A stretch of 14,881 bases of DNA. Origin: Pseudomonadota bacterium. Lineage in GTDB: Bacteria > Pseudomonadota > Gammaproteobacteria > Burkholderiales > Eutrophovitaceae. The DNA lies in contig PAHB01000052.1 in NCBI GenBank assembly GCA_002704665.1, forward strand, positions 1-14,881. Reading direction: 5' to 3'. Every line of letters starts with the position of its first letter. The first letter of the stretch is position 1. This document shows, in pieces, positions 8,103 to 14,508 of this stretch. The notes beneath the pieces were generated by a model. The model did no database searches and was not told the DNA's origin. It worked only from the letters and a program-made list of their open reading frames with translations. The translations under genes were made by a program, and so were the position numbers.

Positions 8103-8128
8103 ATTTCGTTCGCTCTTCACGATCGGTG

Positions 8129-8157
8129 AGATTACTTTCAGCGGTCTTTGCTGTCAA
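8129..8157 (-). promoter_or_regulatory. Sigma70 promoter for the CAU tRNA
   Basis: On the minus strand a perfect -35 box TTGACA (8152-8157) is followed after exactly 17 nt by TAATCT (8129-8134), a weaker -10 box. Transcription would start near 8122, about 20 nt before the mature tRNA 5' end. The bases just downstream of the -10 box read CACCGATC, a G/C-rich discriminator of the kind linked to stringent control of stable RNA promoters. This is the best-looking promoter in the window. Confidence 0.65.
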
Positions 8158-8199
8158 GCGAAGGAGTATTTTAAATCTAATTCTATTAAGATAAAAGAT

Positions 8200-9348
8200 A
8201 TGAAATTTGACGTATTGATTAGCGGGGGAGGGGTTGTCGGAATTACAACGGCGTTAAGTCTTGAATCACTCGGGCTTAAGGTTGGTCTTATGGTAAAGCA
8301 TCATGAATCAATGATGTGGAGTGTGCCAGATGGAAAACAGATCTATATGCTTAACGGCGGGAGTGTGAATTTTTTGAAAAAATTGGGTGTTTGGAATCTA
8401 ATTGCAAAAACTTCAATTGCTGAGGTCTCCGAAATTGTAATTTTGGGAGATCGCCAAGATTTAATTGGTTTTAATGCATTGGGCGAGAATTTATCAGCGC
8501 TCGGATACACCATTGAAAAAAATGAGTTAATTCGTGCTTTGCATAAAAAATTAACAAATTCTAATTTAATTTTTCGACATAACATTGATGTCGAAAGCTT
8601 AGATACTGGTCCTGATCAAATCAGTGTCCAACTTAGCGACGGGGAGATTTTGAAAAGTGATTTGTTAGTCGGGGCCGATAGTATAAATTCGCGCATTAGA
8701 AAACTAGCGAAGATTGGGTCAGATACGCACGATTTTCAGCAAATTGCTTTAGTATTTCGCATCAGAGCGCAGCACGGTGGTGGTATTGCTTATCAATGGT
8801 TCAGGCATGAGGGCGAGGTCTTGGCCTTACTTCCTCTCGCGGATAACCAGTTTGGGGTGGTTTGGTCTGTTTCAAAAAAGCGGGGCGAAAATTTATTAAG
8901 AGGTGGAAAAAGGTTGGCGAGTTTGGAATTGCGCTCGATTGTTAGCCACCACGTCGGAGAATGCAAAATAGTTGATGAATTTAAATATTTTCCTATTACC
9001 TCGCTCAAGCCGAATACCGTAATTGGGGATAGACTAGTACTCGTAGGTGATGCAGCAGGAACCATTCACCCCATGGCAGGGCAGGGTTTAAATTTAGGTA
9101 TCCGGGATGCTCTAATTCTATCAAAAGCAGTCGGGGGTGATAAGCGAGGAAGTATGCATTGTAAATTAAGGTCTTACGAGCGAAGGCGGGCTGAAAAAGT
9201 CGCTATCATGTCGTGCCTTACCCGTGGCCTACATGAATTATTTTGTTTAAATGGTGTTAGTGTTAGTTTTTTGAGAGGTATGGGTTTTTCAATTTTTGAA
9301 AAAACCCAAATATTAAAAAAATTGGCATTAAATATTGCTTCAAATTGA
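8200..9348 (+). CDS. FAD-dependent UbiH/Coq6-family hydroxylase
   Basis: Flavoprotein monooxygenase of the UbiH/UbiF/UbiI/Coq6 group, which hydroxylates the ring of ubiquinone precursors using O2, FAD and NAD(P)H at the inner membrane. The 382-residue protein shows the N-terminal Rossmann motif ISGGGVVGITTALSLESLG (about 7-25), the second fingerprint GADSINSRIR (158-167, usually GAD-G-x-x-S-x-x-R), the LALLPLADNQFGVVWSV strand pair, and the FAD ribityl motif LVGDAAGTIHPMAGQGLNLG (281-300). The last motif reads GDAAG where the histidine form GDAAH is common; glutamine also occurs at this place. Which ring position it acts on cannot be told from the sequence. The ATG at 8200 precedes the dinucleotide-binding strand directly. 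Spacing of 40 nt to dsbC allows co-transcription; a similar pairing occurs in other Betaproteobacteria as far as I recall. Confidence 0.9.
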   Translation: MKFDVLISGGGVVGITTALSLESLGLKVGLMVKHHESMMWSVPDGKQIYMLNGGSVNFLKKLGVWNLIAKTSIAEVSEIVILGDRQDLIGFNALGENLSALGYTIEKNELIRALHKKLTNSNLIFRHNIDVESLDTGPDQISVQLSDGEILKSDLLVGADSINSRIRKLAKIGSDTHDFQQIALVFRIRAQHGGGIAYQWFRHEGEVLALLPLADNQFGVVWSVSKKRGENLLRGGKRLASLELRSIVSHHVGECKIVDEFKYFPITSLKPNTVIGDRLVLVGDAAGTIHPMAGQGLNLGIRDALILSKAVGGDKRGSMHCKLRSYERRRAEKVAIMSCLTRGLHELFCLNGVSVSFLRGMGFSIFEKTQILKKLALNIASN

Positions 9349-9388
9349 GATTGAATTTATATGTTGCTTTAAGCTAAAGGAGTAAATT

Positions 9389-10129
9389 ATGTCTTTACGT
9401 CTGATTTTGCGTTCAATATTTCTGGGTTCCTTGCTCTGGACTTTTTCATCGAGTGCATTGGCGGACGAACAAAAAATAAGGGATCTAATCAAACAGAAAT
9501 TTCCCAATGTTGAGTTGGAACAAGTTAATAAGGTTAAAGGTATAGAGCTTTATGAAATAGTTTTTGATGGGGACCTCGTTTATGTTGATTCTAATCTTAA
9601 GTATTTCATTGATGGAAATTTAATAGATCTCTCTACGATGCAAAATATTACTCGCGCCCGTAAAGACTTTTTGGAGGCTAAATTAATGGAAAAGGTTGCT
9701 ATTCCTCTAGAAGAGTTTCCTCTTGATTGGGCATTAACAAAAACTCATGGTGATGGGTCCAGAAAGGTCGCTTATTTTGCAGATCCCAACTGTGGGTATT
9801 GTAAAAAGTTTGAGAGAGGAGTTTTGCCTAAAATGGAAAATGTTACGGTTTACATTTTCCCCTACCCGATTATCAGTGAAAAGTCTTTACCTCTAGCACG
9901 TTCTATTTGGTGCTCGTCCAACAGGGAGGCTGCATGGGATAATTATGTCCTAAATGGAATTTCTCCTAAAAACAAGGGTGAGTGTGATACGCCCATAGAA
10001 AATATTTTGGCCTTTGGAAAAAAAATGCGTATCCGAGGTACACCAACTTTGTTTTTTCCAGATGGTACTAGGGTGCCGGGGATGATGGGAGTGTCTGAAT
10101 TAAATCAGAAGCTTGATGATACTCAGTAG
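9389..10129 (+). CDS. dsbC: Periplasmic thiol:disulfide isomerase, DsbC family
   Basis: Protein-disulfide isomerase that reshuffles wrong disulfides in the periplasm, kept reduced by DsbD. The 246-residue precursor begins with a signal peptide (positive residues at 4 and 8, hydrophobic core 9-22, likely cleavage after ALA at residue 25). An N-terminal dimerisation domain covers about 28-90 and a linker helix precedes the thioredoxin fold. The active site is CGYC at 135-138 (DPNCGYCKKF), and the cis-proline loop is GTPT at 217-220. C175 and C199 match the second, structural disulfide of DsbC, which favours DsbC over DsbG. A clear AAAGGAG (9376-9382) lies 6 nt before the ATG. The gene ends 9 nt before the convergent mltA stop, leaving no room for a separate terminator. 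Confidence 0.95.
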   Translation: MSLRLILRSIFLGSLLWTFSSSALADEQKIRDLIKQKFPNVELEQVNKVKGIELYEIVFDGDLVYVDSNLKYFIDGNLIDLSTMQNITRARKDFLEAKLMEKVAIPLEEFPLDWALTKTHGDGSRKVAYFADPNCGYCKKFERGVLPKMENVTVYIFPYPIISEKSLPLARSIWCSSNREAAWDNYVLNGISPKNKGECDTPIENILAFGKKMRIRGTPTLFFPDGTRVPGMMGVSELNQKLDDTQ

Positions 10130-10138
10130 TTTCTACGT

Positions 10139-11314
10139 TTAATCATTAGGAAGAAGAAGCCACATTTGGCCTTTCTGTTTCATTTTTCCCGCAAATTGAC
10201 CGGAAACATTTCCAAAACCCCAGAAAAAATCTCCTCTTAAAGGACCCTTTATCGCGCTTCCGGTGTCTTGCGCTAGCATTAGTCTGTGAAGGGGTTTTTG
10301 AGAATTGGGCCAAGTCGTTGAAAGATAGACTGGAAAACCTAGAGGAATTATTTGAGGGTCGATTGCTATGCTACGCTGGGGTGTTAGGGGCACGTTTAGT
10401 GCCCCAACTGGCCCATCATGAATATCGTCAATAACTCTAAAGAACACGTAGCGTTGGTTTTCATCGAGTAAACCATTGACTTTTGCAGGGTTCTCAAGCG
10501 CCCATTGTTTTATTCCCTGCATTGAAGCTCGATGAGAGGTAATTTCGCCTTGTTTTATTAGCAACTTCCCAATCGACGTATAAGCGTATCCGTTATGACC
10601 TCCAAATCCGACCTTAATAATTTTCCCAGAGGGAAGTTGGATTCGTCCTGATCCTTGTATTTGAAGAAAAAAAAGATCTATGAGGTTGTCTACCCAAAAT
10701 ATTACAGGAATGTTAAGACTTTTAAAGTTTTTTTCTATCTTTTCCCGGGGAAAATATTTTGATGAAGAGCCTTTTTCCCAGGACTTCAATTTGTCAGGGA
10801 CTCCGAGTAACGGGTATTTGAATCTGCCGGTTTTAATTTTGTTCCCCAGCAGTAATGGTTCGTAGTAACCCGTAATCAAGCTACGGGCATTTTCTGACGA
10901 ATTAACCACCTTATATGGTTTAAAATGGGCTTGAAAAAACTCTCTAACGCCTAGGCTAGTAACTTTTTTGATGCTTTTTGTTTTTTTACATATGTTTTTC
11001 CATGGGTCTTTTTTTTGGAGTGCTGCGCAAGAGTGTAAAAAAGCTGGCCATGCCTCGCTGAGTTTGTCACGATTCCATTCCGGCAAATCATCCCATATTT
11101 GGTCAACTAGCATAAAAAGTTGGCCATTCTTTGTAGTTGCCGCTTTTTGACGTATTTTTTCGCCACCAGATGGTTTTTTAAGTGCTATAGTTTTACTCGA
11201 TTGTATCGGTGCTTCAGTGTCTCGTTTTTCGGTTATTGCGCAGCCATTGATTATTAAAAGGCACAGAATTAGAGCAGCTTGGCGGACGGATAGAAAAATT
11301 AAAAATTTTTTCAT
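10139..11314 (-). CDS. mltA: Membrane-bound lytic murein transglycosylase A
   Basis: Outer-membrane lipoprotein that cleaves the MurNAc-GlcNAc bond of peptidoglycan with formation of 1,6-anhydro-MurNAc. The 391-residue precursor has a lipoprotein signal ending in LLIINGC, with C25 as the lipidated cysteine (Asn at -2 is unusual but tolerated). The MltA domain begins near SLITGYYEP (145-153) and includes FFLQIQGSGRIQLPSG, VGFGGHNGYAYTSIGKLL (235-252) and GPVGALNVPLTPQRSIAIDP. The 3D domain carries the catalytic aspartate D350 in LAQDTGSAIKG, followed by RGDFFWGFG and a C-terminal GQMWLLLP. Length is close to the family norm. It depends on Lnt, encoded in this window. The start lies only 21 bp from a divergent small ORF, and no Shine-Dalgarno sequence is apparent. 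Confidence 0.95.
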   Translation of the reverse strand: MKKFLIFLSVRQAALILCLLIINGCAITEKRDTEAPIQSSKTIALKKPSGGEKIRQKAATTKNGQLFMLVDQIWDDLPEWNRDKLSEAWPAFLHSCAALQKKDPWKNICKKTKSIKKVTSLGVREFFQAHFKPYKVVNSSENARSLITGYYEPLLLGNKIKTGRFKYPLLGVPDKLKSWEKGSSSKYFPREKIEKNFKSLNIPVIFWVDNLIDLFFLQIQGSGRIQLPSGKIIKVGFGGHNGYAYTSIGKLLIKQGEITSHRASMQGIKQWALENPAKVNGLLDENQRYVFFRVIDDIHDGPVGALNVPLTPQRSIAIDPQIIPLGFPVYLSTTWPNSQKPLHRLMLAQDTGSAIKGPLRGDFFWGFGNVSGQFAGKMKQKGQMWLLLPND

Positions 11315-11335
11315 AGATATGGATGGCTAAATAGT

Positions 11336-11461
11336 ATGGAGGATTATCCACTTTTTTGGATATTTCTGGAAATATTTTTAGGTTTGGGAATGTTTCTTTT
11401 AATTATCTTTTGGACTTTGCCTAAAAAAATTGACAAAGAGAGAGAAAGAGATGATAAATGA
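11336..11461 (+). CDS. Possible 41-residue single-helix membrane protein, unknown function
   Basis: A short reading frame from the ATG at 11336 to the TGA at 11459-11461. The product starts with an acidic MEDYP, continues with about 23 hydrophobic residues (FWIFLEIFLGLGMFLLIIFW, one Glu inside), and ends in a charged tail of Lys, Arg, Glu and Asp residues (KKIDKEREREDDK). Lys-Lys right after the helix fits an N-out, C-in single-pass protein by the positive-inside rule. I do not recognise a family. Against it: no good Shine-Dalgarno sequence (only GGATGG about 9 nt upstream), and AT-rich DNA readily yields hydrophobic frames. It sits between divergent mltA (21 bp away) and rpe (85 bp downstream), in a gap that otherwise holds only promoters. 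Confidence 0.42.
   Translation: MEDYPLFWIFLEIFLGLGMFLLIIFWTLPKKIDKERERDDK
11343..11372 (-). promoter_or_regulatory. Possible promoter for mltA
   Basis: On the minus strand TTTCCA (11367-11372) and GATAAT (11343-11348) are 18 nt apart. The -10 box matches the consensus at five of six positions, the -35 at four of six. It would place the start site about 22 nt before the mltA ATG. It lies inside the small plus-strand ORF at 11336-11461. The AT-rich setting makes this a weak call. Confidence 0.33.
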
Positions 11462-11502
11462 TTCTGTCTATTGGAGATTGCTCATAAGCTACGATCTAAA
11501 TC

Positions 11503-11511
11503 TGGTATATT
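11503..11511 (+). promoter_or_regulatory. Possible extended -10 promoter element for rpe-gph-trpEG
   Basis: TGGTATATT combines a TG-n extension with a -10 box (TATATT) matching TATAAT at five of six positions. No good -35 box stands 17 nt upstream; extended -10 promoters can work without one. Transcription would begin about 30 nt before the rpe ATG. This is a pattern match only. Confidence 0.3.
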
Positions 11512-11546
11512 TGGGGTTCAATTTTGTTGGTTTCAAACTGCTCTAA

Positions 11547-12206
11547 ATGGTTAATTACAAGATAGCGCCTAGCATTTTATCTGCAGATTTCTCCAAACTT
11601 GGAGAAGAGGTCGACGCAGTCGCTCGGGCCGGGGCGGATATGATTCACATTGACGTTATGGATAACCATTATGTTCCTAACCTAACTTTTGGCCCTATGG
11701 TTTGCAAATCAATCAGACCTATCACAACACTCCCGCTTGACGTCCACTTAATGGCTACTCCGGTTGACCGGTTAGCTCAGGAGTTTGCTAAAGCGGGAGC
11801 GAACGTTATTACTTTTCATCCTGAGGCAACTGATCATGTAGACCGGACTATTCAAATTATTCAAGATAGTGGATGTAAAGCGGGTATCGTAATTAACCCA
11901 GCCACATCTATTGGTTGCTTGGATTGGGTTTTAGATAAAATTAGTGTAGTTTTGATAATGTCGGTAAACCCGGGTTTTGGAGGTCAAGAATTCATACAAG
12001 GTTCTTATAGGAAAATAAAACAAGTACGTAAGGTAATACAAGAATCCGGTAGAGAGATATCTTTACAAGTTGATGGTGGTATAAACGGAGAAAATATAAG
12101 AGCGATCGCCAAAGCGGGAGCTGATTCATTTGTTTCAGGATCGGCAATTTTTGGCGCAAGTAACTACCATGGAGCTATTGCCAACCTAAAACAACAATTG
12201 CTGTGA
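11547..12206 (+). CDS. rpe: Ribulose-phosphate 3-epimerase
   Basis: Interconverts ribulose 5-phosphate and xylulose 5-phosphate in the pentose phosphate pathway and, in autotrophs or ribulose-monophosphate organisms, in sugar regeneration. The 219-residue TIM barrel shows the N-terminal signature KIAPSILSADFSKLGEEV, the metal and catalytic residues H34 and D36 (MIHIDVMDNHYVPNLTFGP), H67 (LDVHLMATP), the loop MSVNPGFGGQEFI (138-150), D176 (LQVDGGI), and the phosphate-binding end ADSFVSGSAIFGA. The start at 11547 places IAPSILSADF at the usual distance from the N-terminus, although no Shine-Dalgarno sequence precedes it. gph follows, and the rpe-gph-trpE order is characteristic of Beta- and some Gammaproteobacteria. 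Confidence 0.97.
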   Translation: MVNYKIAPSILSADFSKLGEEVDAVARAGADMIHIDVMDNHYVPNLTFGPMVCKSIRPITTLPLDVHLMATPVDRLAQEFAKAGANVITFHPEATDHVDRTIQIIQDSGCKAGIVINPATSIGCLDWVLDKISVVLIMSVNPGFGGQEFIQGSYRKIKQVRKVIQESGREISLQVDGGINGENIRAIAKAGADSFVSGSAIFGASNYHGAIANLKQQLL

Positions 12207-12242
12207 AATTATTATGCGCTACGATTTTTTGCATTCCCAAAT

Positions 12243-12250
12243 AGGAGGTG
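12243..12250 (+). promoter_or_regulatory. Strong Shine-Dalgarno sequence that decides the gph start
   Basis: AGGAGGTG is perfectly complementary over 8 nt to the anti-Shine-Dalgarno tail of 16S rRNA. It stands 4 nt before an in-frame ATT (12255-12257) but 19 nt before the first conventional in-frame start, GTG at 12270. No other purine-rich stretch lies before that GTG. The spacing therefore points to ATT as the initiation codon of gph. Confidence 0.7.
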
Positions 12251-12254
12251 TCTA

Positions 12255-12944
12255 ATTTTTCCTATTGATGTGTCAGCATTGGCTTTCGACCTTGATGGCA
12301 CGCTAATTGATACCATACCGGATATGGAGATAGCGGCAAATAATATGCTTAAAGAATTAAACTTGCCATCTGTTAATCGGAGAGAGGTTGAAGCTTGTAT
12401 TGGTGCCGGGCTGGACTACTTTATTGAAACCCTTATCGTAACATGCCTCAAAGGTAAACCGGTTTCCAGTGATTTGTTGAGCGATGCGAATTTTATATTT
12501 AGGAAAGAATATAAAGCTACTATAGCCTGTTTTTCTACGGTTTATCCCGGAGTTGTTGATACTCTTCAAATGTTGAAAAAGAAAAAAATACCCATTGCAT
12601 GTGTAACGAACAAACCAAAGTTATATGCTGAGAAGACCCTGGCGTCTTTTAATTTGAAAAAGTTTTTTAAAACGGTATTAGCTGGAGATTCCCTACCTCG
12701 CAAAAAGCCGGACCCAATGCCTTTGGTACATTTAGCCGAGCTTTTGAAAATAGAAATGCAAAGAATTTTGATGATCGGAGACTCTGAAGTCGATGTAAAA
12801 GCTGCGCGTAAAGCAGGTGCACCGGTTTTTTGTGTTTCCTACGGATATCATGGAGACTCCTCTTTAGAGAGTTTCAAACCTGACGTAATTCTTAGCTCCA
12901 CACGTGATATATTCAATCATGTTAGGTTTATTAATAATTTTTAG
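12255..12944 (+). CDS. gph: Phosphoglycolate phosphatase, HAD family; probable ATT start (GTG at 12270 is the alternative)
   Basis: HAD-superfamily phosphatase that removes phosphate from 2-phosphoglycolate arising from DNA repair or RubisCO oxygenation. The motifs are intact: DLDGT with nucleophile D12 and acid D14 (numbering from ATT), CVTNKP (motif II), K in PRKKPDPMPL (motif III), and MIGDSEVDVKAA (motif IV). A helical cap domain lies between motifs I and II. From the ATT the protein has 229 residues and begins (M)FPIDVSALAFDLDGT; from the GTG at 12270 it has 224 and begins MSALAFDLDGT. The longer form keeps a perfect Shine-Dalgarno sequence at good spacing and resembles Gph starts I recall from Betaproteobacteria, so I prefer it. 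There is no in-frame ATG or TTG downstream of the rpe stop that would serve. It sits 48 nt after rpe. Confidence 0.92.
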   Translation: MFPIDVSALAFDLDGTLIDTIPDMEIAANNMLKELNLPSVNRREVEACIGAGLDYFIETLIVTCLKGKPVSSDLLSDANFIFRKEYKATIACFSTVYPGVVDTLQMLKKKKIPIACVTNKPKLYAEKTLASFNLKKFFKTVLAGDSLPRKKPDPMPLVHLAELLKIEMQRILMIGDSEVDVKAARKAGAPVFCVSYGYHGDSSLESFKPDVILSSTRDIFNHVRFINNF

Positions 12945-13011
12945 CATAAATTTAAATTGGTGCGATTTTAGGTTAGTTTTTAGTTACTTTTCTAAAGGTT
13001 GGTAGTGATAC

Positions 13012-14505
13012 ATGTTAGAGGAAGAGTTTAGAGATCTCGGAAAACAGGGCTTCAACAAAGTGCCAATGGTCATGGAGAAGTTTGCTGATCTAGATACTCC
13101 ATTGTCAGTTTACTTAAAAGCAGCAAATAATCCCTACACCTACTTACTAGAGTCTGTTCACGGTGGAGAGAGATTTGGCCGTTATTCATTTGTTGGACTA
13201 TCTGCTAAAACGCAGTTTTGTGTTTACGGTAAGACTTGCCTTGAGATCGAAAACGGTAAGATTGTCTTTAAGAAAATAATCGATGAACCACTAGATTGGA
13301 TCAGGGAAATTCAGAAAAATTTTAAGGCAAGAATCCCATCCGGCTTACCTCGATTTTTAGGGGGTCTTGTCGGATACTTCGGCTATGAAACAATCAAATT
13401 TATTGAGAAGCGTTTGAATAAACCTGATAAACCCGATCTTTTAGGTACACCAGATATCATGCTTCTGTTGTCAGAGGAGTTGATTATAGTGGATAACCTA
13501 GCCAGTAAACTTTATATTGTGGTTTATGCTAATCCCACCGAAAAAGAATCCTTACAATCCGCAAAAAAAAGATTGCGAGAAATTGATCGTTTAATTAGCA
13601 AGCCAATTATTGCACCGTTTGAAACGGCTACCAAACTCGACCCTGTCGTAACCGAGTTTGGAAAAACGAATTTTGTCGAAGCTGTACGTAAAGCCAAGGC
13701 TTACATTACAGCAGGTGACATTATGCAAGTTGTACTGTCTCAAAGAATGAATGTTGCTTTTGATGCAGAACCATTAGCCTTATATCGTGCTCTTAGAGCT
13801 CTCAACCCATCCCCTTACATGTTTTATTTCAACATGAAAGATTTTCATATTATAGGTTCATCGCCAGAGATATTAGTGCGGTTGGAAGACAACTTAGTTA
13901 CCCTGCGACCTATTGCAGGAACCAGGCCCCGAGGAGCTTCTGAAGAAGAGGACATTAATCTTGAGGAAGATTTGTTATCAGACCCAAAGGAGTTGGCGGA
14001 GCATGTTATGTTGCTTGATTTGGGAAGAAATGATGTTGGTAGAGTCGCACAAATTGGTAGTGTGGGCGTCACGGAAAAAATGATTGTCGAAAAATATTCC
14101 CATGTCATGCACATCGTTTCTAATGTGGAGGGAAAACTTAACAAAGATTTGGATGCTATTGCTGTCCTAAAGGCATCTTTCCCAGCCGGAACTGTTTCTG
14201 GCGCTCCTAAAGTCAGAGCGATGGAAATTGTCGACGAGTTAGAGCCGACGAAGCGGGGTATTTACTCTGGGGCAGTGGGATACTTGGACTTTAGAGGTAA
14301 TATGGATGTCGCTATCGCGATTCGCACTGCGGTTATCCAAAATAGTACGCTGTACATTCAAGCTGGGGCCGGAATAGTTGCAGACTCAAATCCGACATCC
14401 GAATGGATTGAGACTCAGAATAAGGCAAAAGCTATCTTGAAAGCAGCGGAAATAGCGGTATCTGGCTCCAATAGTAAAATAATAAAAGATGTTAGAGAAG
14501 GATAA
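13012..14505 (+). CDS. trpE: Anthranilate synthase component I
   Basis: Chorismate-using subunit that with the TrpG glutaminase makes anthranilate, the first committed step of tryptophan synthesis. The 497-residue protein has the N-terminal domain with the feedback-site motif YLLESVHGGERFGRYSFVG (44-62; LLES binds tryptophan in studied enzymes), so Trp inhibition is expected. The chorismate-binding domain contains LNPSPYMFYFN, GSSPEILVRLED (282-293), RPIAGTRPRGASEEED (299-314), LLDLGRNDVGRVA (334-346), YSHVMHIVSNVEG, FPAGTVSGAPKVRAMEIVDE and IQAGAGIVADSNPTSEWIET. All conserved segments are present. A weak GGTAGTG precedes the ATG. The 67-nt gap after gph has no Trp-codon leader peptide or attenuator, so any trp control must lie elsewhere. 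trpG follows after 3 nt. Confidence 0.97.
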   Translation: MLEEEFRDLGKQGFNKVPMVMEKFADLDTPLSVYLKAANNPYTYLLESVHGGERFGRYSFVGLSAKTQFCVYGKTCLEIENGKIVFKKIIDEPLDWIREIQKNFKARIPSGLPRFLGGLVGYFGYETIKFIEKRLNKPDKPDLLGTPDIMLLLSEELIIVDNLASKLYIVVYANPTEKESLQSAKKRLREIDRLISKPIIAPFETATKLDPVVTEFGKTNFVEAVRKAKAYITAGDIMQVVLSQRMNVAFDAEPLALYRALRALNPSPYMFYFNMKDFHIIGSSPEILVRLEDNLVTLRPIAGTRPRGASEEEDINLEEDLLSDPKELAEHVMLLDLGRNDVGRVAQIGSVGVTEKMIVEKYSHVMHIVSNVEGKLNKDLDAIAVLKASFPAGTVSGAPKVRAMEIVDELEPTKRGIYSGAVGYLDFRGNMDVAIAIRTAVIQNSTLYIQAGAGIVADSNPTSEWIETQNKAKAILKAAEIAVSGSNSKIIKDVREG

Positions 14506-14508
14506 AGT

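Noticed and set aside
10155..10174. Weak hairpin (AAGCCA / TGGC-CTT around a CATT loop) followed by T-rich DNA, as a possible dsbC terminator
   Set aside because: The stem is short with a bulge, the T tract is broken, and the sequence encodes the conserved mltA C-terminus. Not strong enough to annotate.
11658..11670. Rpe reads MDNHY where many textbook alignments show MDGHF
   Set aside because: The Asn form is also found in proteobacterial Rpe such as that of E. coli, so it is not an anomaly.
12214..12255. A 13-codon reading frame (ATG to TAA) ending at the gph ATT as TAATT
   Set aside because: It has no ribosome binding site and contains the gph Shine-Dalgarno sequence itself. It looks like chance, although a short coupled leader cannot be strictly excluded.
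12945..13011. Search for a trp attenuator or leader peptide before trpE
   Set aside because: The 67-nt gap has no run of Trp codons and no clear terminator hairpin.
13845..14144. Minus-strand 99-residue open frame inside trpE
   Set aside because: It is an antisense shadow of the strongly conserved chorismate-binding domain.
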